A program made the position numbers and the translations under genes. From an uncultured Clostridiaceae bacterium (GTDB taxonomy: Bacteria; Bacillota; Clostridia; TANB77; CAG-465), in NCBI GenBank assembly GCA_947169155.1, contig CAMVON010000001.1, forward strand, positions 62,001 to 126,000: 64,000 bases of DNA, in the 5' to 3' direction. This document shows positions 23,874-32,614 of this stretch, piece after piece. Within the stretch, counting starts at the first letter, position 1, and every line of letters starts with the position of its first letter. Below the pieces are notes generated by a model. It searched no databases and was not told where the DNA came from. It was given only the letters and a program-made list of their open reading frames with translations.

Positions 23874-24821
23874 ATGGATGAGAATAAAAGCGAAATTATT
23901 TTATTTGAAAATGGTGAAATGAGATTGGAGGTGAATTTAAAAAATGAGGATGTTTGGTTAACCCAAAAACAAATGTCTGTTTTATTTGGTAAGGATCAAA
24001 ATACAATAAATGAGCATATTAATAATATTTTTGAAGAAGAAGAATTAGATGAATATACTTCTACCGGAATTTCCGGTAAAAGTACTGGTGGTAGAAAACC
24101 TAAGATATATAATCTTGATGTCATTATTTCTGTTGGCTACCGTGTAAAATCTAGAAATGGTACTATTTTTAGAAAATGGGCGAATAAAGTGTTAAAAGAG
24201 CATATTTTAAAAGGTTATACAATTAACCAAAAAAGATTAGAATATCTAGAAAAAACAGTAAAGCTAATAGATATAGCTACAAGACTTGATGAAGATTTAA
24301 GGGATAGAGAAAGTTATAATATGTTAAAAATTATATCTGAATATTCTAAAGCTTTGAATCTATTATTAGATTATGATAATAAAAACATAGCTATTCCAAA
24401 AGGAAACGAAAATGAAGATAAATTTATTAATTATGATGATTGTATTAATGTAATTAATAGTATGCCATTTAAAAAGAATAGTGATATTTTTGGGCTTGAG
24501 AGAAATGGAAGTTTAGAAGGGATAATAAATAATGTTTATGCTGAGTTTGGCGGTGAAAAACTATATAAAACAATAGAAGAAAAAGCATGTAATTTATTAT
24601 ATTTTATTGTAAAAGATCATATATTTGTAGATGGTAATAAAAGAATAGGTGCAACACTATTCTTATATTTTTTAAATTTTTACGGATTATTATATAGAGA
24701 AGGACAAGCTATTATCACACCTGAAACATTAGTGGCAATTACGTTATTAATTGCTCAGTCTAGTCCTAGTGAAAAAGATATTATGATAGATTTATTATTA
24801 AATATTATTAATGGCATATAA
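23874..24821 (+). CDS. RhuM N-terminal domain fused to Fic/Doc domain
   Basis: 'EVNLKNEDVWLTQKQMSVLFGKDQNTINEHINNIFEEEEL' (RhuM) and 'HIFVDGNKRIGATLFLYFLN' (Doc/Fic motif). Confidence 0.88.
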   Translation: MDENKSEIILFENGEMRLEVNLKNEDVWLTQKQMSVLFGKDQNTINEHINNIFEEEELDEYTSTGISGKSTGGRKPKIYNLDVIISVGYRVKSRNGTIFRKWANKVLKEHILKGYTINQKRLEYLEKTVKLIDIATRLDEDLRDRESYNMLKIISEYSKALNLLLDYDNKNIAIPKGNENEDKFINYDDCINVINSMPFKKNSDIFGLERNGSLEGIINNVYAEFGGEKLYKTIEEKACNLLYFIVKDHIFVDGNKRIGATLFLYFLNFYGLLYREGQAIITPETLVAITLLIAQSSPSEKDIMIDLLLNIINGI

Positions 24822-24951
24822 TTTGATGAATATTTATAAAAATAGTGCTATAATTTATAAAATGCAACCGAAATTATACAAAAAACAACTAAAAATTGGT
24901 AGAGTGCAACCGATAGAATAAGTATAATTTTTGTGTAAGGAGGAGATAGAA

Positions 24952-26436
24952 ATGAAATTATCTGAAAATTTAAAAAAGATTAGAAAGGAAAATAATTTGT
25001 CTCAGGAACAACTTGCAGAACAACTTGGAGTTTCTAGACAGGCAGTATCAAAATGGGAGTCAGGTCAAAGTTATCCAGAGATGGATAAAGTTTTAAATAT
25101 TTGCAAGTTATATAATTATAATATAGATGAATTATTAAATGAGAATGTTACTTCTGTAAAAGAAGAAAAAGAGGCTAAAAATAATTTTAACAAATTAATA
25201 GAAGAAATACTTTCATATATAACAAAAACTGTTAATTTATTTTCCTCAATGAAGTTTAGACAAAAAGTAAAATGTATTTTTGAGCAATTTATAATAGCAT
25301 TCTGTATAATATTTATATTTGCTATTGTTGGTATTGTAGGAAGTGAGGTCGTAAGGTTTTTATTTAGTTTCCTACCAAATAAAATATATTATTTCATTAG
25401 AGATGTATTATCTAGTGCATATTTAATTTTTTGTTTGGTATCAGGAATAGCAGTATTATTACATGTGTTTAAAATTAGATATTTAGATTATTATACATTT
25501 GCAAAAGAAGAAAATAATGTAGACAATATTGTGGAAAAAAATGCAGAAGATAATGAAACAAAAAGTGAAGTTAAACTAGATAAAGATAGAGAGAAGATAA
25601 TAATTAGAGATCCTGCTCATTCAGAATCTAAGTTTTTTAATGCAATAGCAAAAATAGCAGTATTTTGTTTTAAAGCATTTGTATGTTTAGTACTTGGATT
25701 TTTTGCATTTTGTTTAATTGGATTATTAGTAGGTGTTGTTTGCTCATTTTTAATAGCTAAATCTGGACTATTTTTTGTAGGATTATTATTATCTTTAATT
25801 GGTGGTATAGTTGGAAATACTGTAATACTTGAAATATTATTCAATTTCATAGTAAATAGAAAAGCATCTAAAACAAGAATTGGTATTTCTTTTCTTATTG
25901 CATTAATTGTATGTGGTATAGGACTTGGTCTTGGTGCAATTGGTATATCTAAATTTAAAATTGTAGATGAATTATCTAAAGAAAATATTAAAACATTTGA
26001 ATATGAGTATGATATGACAGATGATACAAGAATATCTACTGTATATGAACTAAATTATATAGAATCTAATAACAAGAATATAAAAATTGAACTTGAAGCA
26101 TTTAAATATAATAATATATATGTAGATAAAAATGTAGATGATTCAATATATATTTGGGGCAATATTGGAAACTATGATTTGATAGATACATTAACACTAC
26201 TTAAAGATGATATAAATAATAAAACCATATATAAGAGTGAATATATGAAAGTAAATGTATATACTACTAAAGAAAATATACAAAAACTTAAAGAAAATAA
26301 TTCAACTAAATCTAGAGTTGAATTAATGCAAGATACAATAGATGAACTTGAAACTACAATTAGAGAAAAAGATAATACTATAAATAATTTGCAAGAAAAA
26401 ATCAACAGTTTCGAATTAGAAAACAATAATATTTAA
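24952..26436 (+). CDS. XRE-family HTH regulator with multi-TM and coiled-coil C-terminus
   Basis: 'LSENLKKIRKENNLSQEQLAEQLGVSRQAVSKWESGQSYPEMDKVLNICKLYN' HTH; multiple TM stretches; SD aggagg. Confidence 0.88.
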   Translation: MKLSENLKKIRKENNLSQEQLAEQLGVSRQAVSKWESGQSYPEMDKVLNICKLYNYNIDELLNENVTSVKEEKEAKNNFNKLIEEILSYITKTVNLFSSMKFRQKVKCIFEQFIIAFCIIFIFAIVGIVGSEVVRFLFSFLPNKIYYFIRDVLSSAYLIFCLVSGIAVLLHVFKIRYLDYYTFAKEENNVDNIVEKNAEDNETKSEVKLDKDREKIIIRDPAHSESKFFNAIAKIAVFCFKAFVCLVLGFFAFCLIGLLVGVVCSFLIAKSGLFFVGLLLSLIGGIVGNTVILEILFNFIVNRKASKTRIGISFLIALIVCGIGLGLGAIGISKFKIVDELSKENIKTFEYEYDMTDDTRISTVYELNYIESNNKNIKIELEAFKYNNIYVDKNVDDSIYIWGNIGNYDLIDTLTLLKDDINNKTIYKSEYMKVNVYTTKENIQKLKENNSTKSRVELMQDTIDELETTIREKDNTINNLQEKINSFELENNNI

Positions 26437-26448
26437 TAATAATCAAAA

Positions 26449-26481
26449 GGTCAAGAGAGTTCTCTTTCTCTTGACCATTTT
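26449..26481 (+). terminator. Rho-independent terminator
   Basis: ggtcaagaga-loop-tctcttgacc then T-run. Confidence 0.85.
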
Positions 26482-26569
26482 TGCGTTTCTTTACATAAAA
26501 CATACACCTTTTCTTGACAACATTAACCCCTAAAGTATATAATATTTCAAGAAAAATTAGGTGAAGAAA

Positions 26570-27271
26570 ATGGAAAATCAAAATATTAGAACTGAGATTC
26601 TTCTAGGAGAATCTGGTATAGATAAATTAAAAAATTCTAAAGTAATTATATATGGTCTTGGAGGCGTAGGCTCTTTTGCATGTGAAGCTATTGCAAGAGC
26701 TGGAGTTGGACATTTAGTACTTGTAGATATAGATGTTTATGATATCTCAAATATTAATAGACAACTTGGAGCACTTCATTCAACAATTGGAAAACGCAAA
26801 GTGGATGTAATGAAAGAAAGAATACTAGACATTAACCCAAAATGTATTGTTGAAGGATATACACCTGATGAAATTGAGAATGGAGAAGAGTTTGCAATTG
26901 GTAGTGATACAGATTATGTAGTAGATTGTATAGATACAATGACTACTAAACTAAAACTAATTGAAAGATGTAATAGTTTAGGTGTAAAAATAATCAGTGC
27001 AACAAGTGCTGGAAATAAGCTTGATCCTACAAAATTTCAAGTTGCAGATATATATAAAACTACAGTATGTCCTGTATGTAAGATTCTTAGAAAAGAACTT
27101 AAAGCTCGTGGAATAAAAAAGCATAAAGTTGTATTTTCTACTGAAGAGCCAGTTGAGCAAAAAAAGGTTATTACAGAAGGCAAAAAAAGAGTGCTTGGAA
27201 GTATTTCTTTTGTTCCATCTGTTGCAGGATTAATTGTAGCTGGTGAAGTTATTAAAGATATAGTTAAATAA
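26570..27271 (+). CDS. tcdA: tRNA threonylcarbamoyladenosine dehydratase (ThiF/MoeB fold)
   Basis: 'VIIYGLGGVGSFACEAIARAGVGHLVLVDIDVYDISNINRQLGALHSTIGKRKVDVM'. Confidence 0.9.
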   Translation: MENQNIRTEILLGESGIDKLKNSKVIIYGLGGVGSFACEAIARAGVGHLVLVDIDVYDISNINRQLGALHSTIGKRKVDVMKERILDINPKCIVEGYTPDEIENGEEFAIGSDTDYVVDCIDTMTTKLKLIERCNSLGVKIISATSAGNKLDPTKFQVADIYKTTVCPVCKILRKELKARGIKKHKVVFSTEEPVEQKKVITEGKKRVLGSISFVPSVAGLIVAGEVIKDIVK

Positions 27272-27290
27272 TTGTTATTGGAGGTAGTCT

Positions 27291-27782
27291 ATGGAAGGAA
27301 AACTTAGAAATATGACATCAATATACATTTTAGATGATAATGATAGAATGTTACTATTGTATAGAATGGGTTCTAAAGTAATTAATGACTCATATACAGG
27401 AACTGCAGGTGGCCATTTTGAAAATGATGAGTTAAATGATGCATATGCGTGTGTAATGCGTGAGCTTGAAGAAGAAACACATTTAACAAAAGAAGATATA
27501 ACAGAACCTAAGCTTAGATATATTACATTAAAAAATAAAAATGGCGAAATACGTCAAAATTATTACTTCTTTGCTCATCTTTTAAGTAAAAATAAGAAAA
27601 TAGCAAGTAACGAAGGAACTTTACAATGGTTTAATATGGACGAAACTAAAGATTTACCAATGCCATTTACTGCTAAATATGTTGTTAAACACTATATTAG
27701 TACAGGTAAAAATACAGATAAATTATATGGTGGAATTGCAGTAGAGTCTGGTGTTAATTTTACAGAATTATTAGATTTTTAA
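27291..27782 (+). CDS. NUDIX hydrolase
   Basis: 'GHFENDELNDAYACVMRELEEETHL' Nudix box. Confidence 0.88.
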   Translation: MEGKLRNMTSIYILDDNDRMLLLYRMGSKVINDSYTGTAGGHFENDELNDAYACVMRELEEETHLTKEDITEPKLRYITLKNKNGEIRQNYYFFAHLLSKNKKIASNEGTLQWFNMDETKDLPMPFTAKYVVKHYISTGKNTDKLYGGIAVESGVNFTELLDF

Positions 27783-27792
27783 GGAGAAAATA

Positions 27793-28686
27793 GTGAAGGA
27801 AAAAAAAGAATTACCAAGATATAAAGAAATAGAAAATAGTATCACTTCAACATTTAGAAAAAGTATATGGCTTAAATTTGTAGAAGGTATCAATGAATTT
27901 AAAATGATTGAAGATGGAGATAAAATTGCAGTATGTATTAGTGGTGGAAAAGACTCAATGCTTCTTGCAAAATGCTTGCAAGAAATACAAAGACATAGAA
28001 AAATGAACTTTGAACTTAAATTTATTGCAATGGATCCAGGATATAGTGAGGCAAATAGACAAAAAATAATAGATAATGCAAAATTATTAAATATACCTTT
28101 ACATATATTTAATAGTAATATATTCAACGTTGTAGAAAAAATAGATGATCATCCATGTTATATTTGTGCTAGAATGAGAAGAGGTCATTTATACAATGAA
28201 GCAAAAAGACTTGGATGTAATAAAATAGCTCTAGGTCATCATTTTGATGATGTTGTAGAAACTATTCTACTTGGAATGATGTATGGAGCTCAAATGCAAA
28301 CAATGATGCCAAAATTACATAGTACATTTCATGAAGGAATGGAACTAATTCGTCCACTTTACTATGTTAAAGAGGCAGATGTAATTGAGTGGAGAGATTA
28401 TAACAACTTAGAATTTATTAAATGTGCATGTAAAATAACTGAAAATAGACATTTAGACAGTGATGCTTATGATTCTAAACGTTCTGAGATGAAATCATTA
28501 CTTAGACAACTAAGAAAAAATTATGATAAAATAGATATGAATATATATAATAGTACAAAGAATGTAAACTTGTCTACATTAATTTCATATGTCAAAGATG
28601 GAAAAACTTATCACTTTTTAGACGATTATGACAAAAAAGGATTGAAAGAATCTAAAAAAAGTGATAACTTTAAAGAGGAAGAATAA
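27793..28686 (+). CDS. ttcA: tRNA 2-thiocytidine biosynthesis TtcA-like protein
   Basis: 'AVCISGGKDSMLLAKCL' PP-loop, 'HPCYICARMRRGHLYNEAKRLGCNKIALGHHFDDVVET'; GTG start. Confidence 0.85.
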   Translation: MKEKKELPRYKEIENSITSTFRKSIWLKFVEGINEFKMIEDGDKIAVCISGGKDSMLLAKCLQEIQRHRKMNFELKFIAMDPGYSEANRQKIIDNAKLLNIPLHIFNSNIFNVVEKIDDHPCYICARMRRGHLYNEAKRLGCNKIALGHHFDDVVETILLGMMYGAQMQTMMPKLHSTFHEGMELIRPLYYVKEADVIEWRDYNNLEFIKCACKITENRHLDSDAYDSKRSEMKSLLRQLRKNYDKIDMNIYNSTKNVNLSTLISYVKDGKTYHFLDDYDKKGLKESKKSDNFKEEE

Positions 28687-28706
28687 TTTACTTGGAGGTA
28701 GATTAT

Positions 28707-29189
28707 ATGAAAATAATAGAATATGATTCAAAATATGAAGAAGATGCAAAAGACTTACTTGTAGAACTTGAAGAATATATTGTTTCAATTGATGAAGATG
28801 AACTAGACCAAGTGGGAGAAAGATATAGAGAAGAATATCTCGGAATACTTCTAGATAATATGGCAATGAAGCAAGGAAAAGTCTATCTTGCAATAGAAGA
28901 TGGGAAAGCAATTGGTCTTGTTGCAGGTTCTATTAAAGAGTGGGAATATGCAGATCATTTAGATTATAAGTGCCCAAAAACTGGTATTGTTGAAGAGTTA
29001 ATAGTTACAGCAAGAGTTAGAGCATTAGGAATTGGTAAAGAACTTCTTAAAAGAGTAGAACAATACTTTATAGAAAAGGGATGTGAATATTCAGATATTG
29101 ATGTATTTGCATACAATAAAAATGCTATGAATTTTTATGGTAGAAATGAATATCATGCTAGAATGCATACATTAATTAAAAAATTGTAA
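28707..29189 (+). CDS. GNAT family N-acetyltransferase
   Basis: 'GIVEELIVTARVRALGIGKELLKRVEQYFIEKGCEYSDIDVFAYNKNAMNFY'. Confidence 0.9.
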   Translation: MKIIEYDSKYEEDAKDLLVELEEYIVSIDEDELDQVGERYREEYLGILLDNMAMKQGKVYLAIEDGKAIGLVAGSIKEWEYADHLDYKCPKTGIVEELIVTARVRALGIGKELLKRVEQYFIEKGCEYSDIDVFAYNKNAMNFYGRNEYHARMHTLIKKL

Positions 29190-29211
29190 TAATATAAGAG
29201 AGGTTTTGATT

Positions 29212-29874
29212 ATGAAAAAGAAGATGATATTAACAGCTATATTAGTTATGGTGATTGGAATTTGTACATTTAATACAGTTAATGCTGCATATGAAGTGCA
29301 ATCAGAAAAACTTCCAATTAAAACTATTATTAATTTAGTAGATGATGATAGTGAAGAAAAAGAAAATGTTGTACTTGAAAATGAGACTTTTAACTATGTA
29401 TTAACACCATTAACAGAAGGTGCACCATTACCAGCTGGTAGTCAAGATGGAAAATGGAATATAAGTGTTAAAGGAGACTATAGAGATTATTTTATTGATT
29501 CAATAATATTTATTAGACCTGGAATATATGAATATAAATTTGAACAAATACCTGGTACAAATGAAGATATCCAATATGATAATATGGTATATAAGTTAAT
29601 ATATGATGTTTCAAATAATGATACATATGATTCTTTAGTTTGTAAGATTATAATTACAGATGAAGATGAAAATTATAAATATGAAGATATAAAATATACA
29701 AATCTTTATAATGCGCCTGAAATTCCAGTAGAGCCAGAACCAAAAGATGATCCGATACCACAACCTGAACAAGAAAAAATAGATACATCAGATATTAATG
29801 TGTTATTATATGTAGCTATTTTTGCAGGAACAGCTTTTGTTATAGCAAGAAAAATAAAAAATATAGAAGATTAA
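29212..29874 (+). CDS. Secreted/anchored protein with Spy0128 (FctA)-like pilin isopeptide domain
   Basis: Signal peptide; 'ETFNYVLTPLTEGAPLPAGS...ISVKGDY...IIFIRPGIYEYKFEQIPGTNEDIQYDNMVYKLIYDV'; C-terminal TM + basic tail. Confidence 0.75.
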   Translation: MKKKMILTAILVMVIGICTFNTVNAAYEVQSEKLPIKTIINLVDDDSEEKENVVLENETFNYVLTPLTEGAPLPAGSQDGKWNISVKGDYRDYFIDSIIFIRPGIYEYKFEQIPGTNEDIQYDNMVYKLIYDVSNNDTYDSLVCKIIITDEDENYKYEDIKYTNLYNAPEIPVEPEPKDDPIPQPEQEKIDTSDINVLLYVAIFAGTAFVIARKIKNIED

Positions 29875-29923
29875 TGATTTAGAGTACCAGTAGTGGTACT
29901 CTAAAATTTTAAAGGAGGAGAAT

Positions 29924-30466
29924 ATGAAACATTTAGGTACAAAAACACTTGAAACTGATAGATTGCTTCTTAGACGTATATATAAAGAAGATGCTAAAGA
30001 AATTTTTGAAGGATTTATTAACCAAGAGGATTATTTATATTTTTTTAATAAAGAACCTAGAACATTAGAAGAAGAAATTAAATCTTTAGAAAATATAGAT
30101 GAAAAATATGAGAATTTAGATTTATATAATTGGGTTATTGTTTTAAAAGAAAATAATAAAATAATTGGTAGAGCAACACTAAATGTAGAGTTATATAATG
30201 AATGTGTAGAAATAAATTATTGCATAGATAAACGTTATGAAAATAATGGATATATGACAGAAGCATTAAGAGAAATAATAGATTTTTGCTTAAATGAACT
30301 TGAAGTAAATAGATTTCAAGCAGGATGTGTTATAGAAAATGTAAAATCTAAGCATGTATTAGATAATTGTAATATGCATCAAGAAGGAATTTTAAAAAGC
30401 TATATTAAACTTCCAGATGGATATCACGATATGTATATGTTTTCAATAATAAATGAAAATAAGTAG
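29924..30466 (+). CDS. GNAT (RimJ/RimL-like) acetyltransferase
   Basis: 'LETDRLLLRRIYKEDAKEIFEGF', 'EINYCIDKRYENNGYMTEALREII'. Confidence 0.9.
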   Translation: MKHLGTKTLETDRLLLRRIYKEDAKEIFEGFINQEDYLYFFNKEPRTLEEEIKSLENIDEKYENLDLYNWVIVLKENNKIIGRATLNVELYNECVEINYCIDKRYENNGYMTEALREIIDFCLNELEVNRFQAGCVIENVKSKHVLDNCNMHQEGILKSYIKLPDGYHDMYMFSIINENK

Positions 30467-30611
30467 TGAGACTAATAATCTCACTATTTTTATACCTTTA
30501 TTTGTGAAAGTTTACGTAATAATGTGAACATTAAGTGAAAAAAGTCAAGTTTTTAAAAATGACATGTTATACTAAATATGTAAACTAAACGAAGAAAGGA
30601 TGTAGTAAAAG

Positions 30612-30731
30612 ATGAAGAAAATAGAAGAAGTAATAAACATAGCAACACAAAGTAAAAGAAATATAGCAATATCATCAGGAGCATTATTCCTATTTGGTTA
30701 TTTAATAGGATTTATTATGATTAAATTCTAA
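30612..30731 (+). CDS. 39-aa single-TM peptide (not in ORF track)
   Basis: MKKIEEVINIATQSKRNIAISSGALFLFGYLIGFIMIKF*; upstream gaaagga. Confidence 0.5.
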   Translation: MKKIEEVINIATQSKRNIAISSGALFLFGYLIGFIMIKF

Positions 30732-30803
30732 AAGATATTTATTGCTATTTAAACCTCTCTATGATAGAATAAAAGTATCTTGAATATAAGGGAGGAATTA
30801 ATA

Positions 30804-31343
30804 ATGGAATTAAAAGGTTCTAAAACAGAAGAAAATTTAATGAAAGCTTTTGCAGGTGAGTCTCAAGCAAGAAATAAATATACTTACTATGCATCAAAAG
30901 CTAAAAAAGAAGGATATGAGCAAATTGCTGCTATTTTTACAGAAACTGCAGATAATGAAAAAGAACATGCTAAAATGTGGTTTAAATTATTAAGTGGTGG
31001 AGAAGTTCCTTCAACTATAGATAATTTAAAAGCTGCAGCTCAAGGTGAAAATGATGAGTGGACAGATATGTATCCTGAAATGGCAAGAGTAGCTAAAGAA
31101 GAAGGATTTGATAGAATAGCATATCTATTTGATGCAGTAGGAAAAATTGAAAAAGAACATGAAGAAAGATATTTAAAACTTCTTGAAAATGTTGAAAGCG
31201 GTAAAGTATTTGACTGTGGAGAAGTTAAAGTTTGGAAATGTAGAAACTGTGGACATATTCATGTTGGACCAAAAGCTCCAGAAGTTTGTCCTGTATGTTC
31301 TCATCCAAAAGCATATTTTGAAATTAAAGCAGAAAATTACTAA
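30804..31343 (+). CDS. Rubrerythrin
   Basis: '[43 protein letters not shown]', rubredoxin-like '[27 protein letters not shown]'. Confidence 0.95.
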   Translation: MELKGSKTEENLMKAFAGESQARNKYTYYASKAKKEGYEQIAAIFTETADNEKEHAKMWFKLLSGGEVPSTIDNLKAAAQGENDEWTDMYPEMARVAKEEGFDRIAYLFDAVGKIEKEHEERYLKLLENVESGKVFDCGEVKVWKCRNCGHIHVGPKAPEVCPVCSHPKAYFEIKAENY

Positions 31344-31374
31344 TCTGTTAAATTATTGATACAAAAATGTTAAA

Positions 31375-31408
31375 AAGCTGGTAAATCTTGTTTGCCAGCT
31401 CTTTTTTT
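31375..31408 (+). terminator. Rho-independent terminator
   Basis: agctggtaaa-loop-tttgccagct then T-run. Confidence 0.85.
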
Positions 31409-31430
31409 ATATTAATATTATTGAACAATT

Positions 31431-31449
31431 ATGTTATTTAAGATAACAT
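31431..31449 (+). promoter_or_regulatory. Operator-like inverted repeat upstream of dockerin operon
   Basis: ATGTTAT-ttaag-ATAACAT perfect 7-bp arms, overlapping candidate promoter ttgaac(31421)-17-taacat(31444). Confidence 0.4.
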
Positions 31450-31483
31450 ATATCTTGAATAGTGTTATATAAGGGGGTAATAT

Positions 31484-32245
31484 ATGGCAATAGATGAAAA
31501 AACAAATGATGAAATAAAAACTGAAGAACAAATGGGCTGGTATACACTTGAAGATGCTTTTGAAGGCATGAAAGATATTGAAAGAAAGACAGGAGAAAAA
31601 GTAGAAATAACATTTAATGGGAAGCTTATAAATTCACAAATGAGTTTTGAAGAAGCAGAAAAAACTGTTGTTGGCCAAACTGCTAAAGAACACTATGAGA
31701 GTATAAAGAATAAACCTGAAGATGAAATAAACCCACTAGATAAGAAATTTATTGAAGATTATGAGGCAGGAGCTTTTGATTATGAATACGTGTCTGTGGA
31801 TGAATATATGGTTTTAGACGATAAATTAGATTATATTAAGAGTAAGTCTCAACAGACTGGAATGAAATATTACTGTAAACATAATGGAAAGGCTATTAAA
31901 TCAGATTACGATATAAAGAAAGCTTTAATGGAAGTTAATGGTTGGACTGAGCAAGAATATGACGAAATTGAAAAACAGGTTCAAGAACAATCTGAAAAAA
32001 TGAAAAAAGAACTTGAAAGACAAGAGATAGAAGCAAGTGGCCTTACTCCAGAAGAATATGAAGCTGCTAAAAAAAGAGCTGAGGAAAGAACAAGAAAAAT
32101 AAAAGAAGTAGAAAATAATAAAAAAGAAAGAGATAGTCTAAAAGATAGAGTTAATTCTTTAAGTTATGAACTTGAAGTTAAAAGAGATGATTTAGAAAGT
32201 CTTAATAGAGAAGAACAAGAAATAGAAAAAAATGCCATTGAATAA
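31484..32245 (+). CDS. Hypothetical cytoplasmic protein with two related N-terminal units and coiled coil
   Basis: SD aaggggg; repeated 'NGKLINSQMSFEEAEKTVVGQTAKEHYESI' / 'NGKAIKSDYDIKKALMEVNGWTEQEYDEI'; charged helical C-terminus. Confidence 0.75.
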   Translation: MAIDEKTNDEIKTEEQMGWYTLEDAFEGMKDIERKTGEKVEITFNGKLINSQMSFEEAEKTVVGQTAKEHYESIKNKPEDEINPLDKKFIEDYEAGAFDYEYVSVDEYMVLDDKLDYIKSKSQQTGMKYYCKHNGKAIKSDYDIKKALMEVNGWTEQEYDEIEKQVQEQSEKMKKELERQEIEASGLTPEEYEAAKKRAEERTRKIKEVENNKKERDSLKDRVNSLSYELEVKRDDLESLNREEQEIEKNAIE

Positions 32246-32259
32246 AGAGGTGAAGCAAG

Positions 32260-32595
32260 ATGAATTTTTTCAAAAGAATAATTGAACGAGTAAAAAGCTT
32301 TTTTAGAAAGGAAGAATTGATTATGCTTCCCGAAGTTGAAGAAGTAAAAGACACAAAAGATGTTCAAGATGAAAAGGGTGAGGTTATAAAACCAAACATT
32401 TTTGATATTGAATTACTACAAAGAAAATATGAAAACAATATTGTGTCACTAGATGAGTTAACAGATGAAGAACTTGACATGTTAAATGATTTATATGTAA
32501 GTCAAATTGAAAAACTTAAAGTTATTAAGCAAGATAAAGAAAATCAATTGACTGAAATTGAAAATAAAATAAATAAGAAAAAAGATGTTGTTTAG
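32260..32595 (+). CDS. Hypothetical small coiled-coil protein; resembles 4176-4577 product
   Basis: SD gaggtg; 'MNFFKRIIERVKSFFRKEE...DIELLQRKYENNIVSLDELTDEELDMLNDLYVSQIEKL'. Confidence 0.75.
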   Translation: MNFFKRIIERVKSFFRKEELIMLPEVEEVKDTKDVQDEKGEVIKPNIFDIELLQRKYENNIVSLDELTDEELDMLNDLYVSQIEKLKVIKQDKENQLTEIENKINKKKDVV

Positions 32596-32614
32596 AAAGA
32601 ATTAGGGGAGATAT

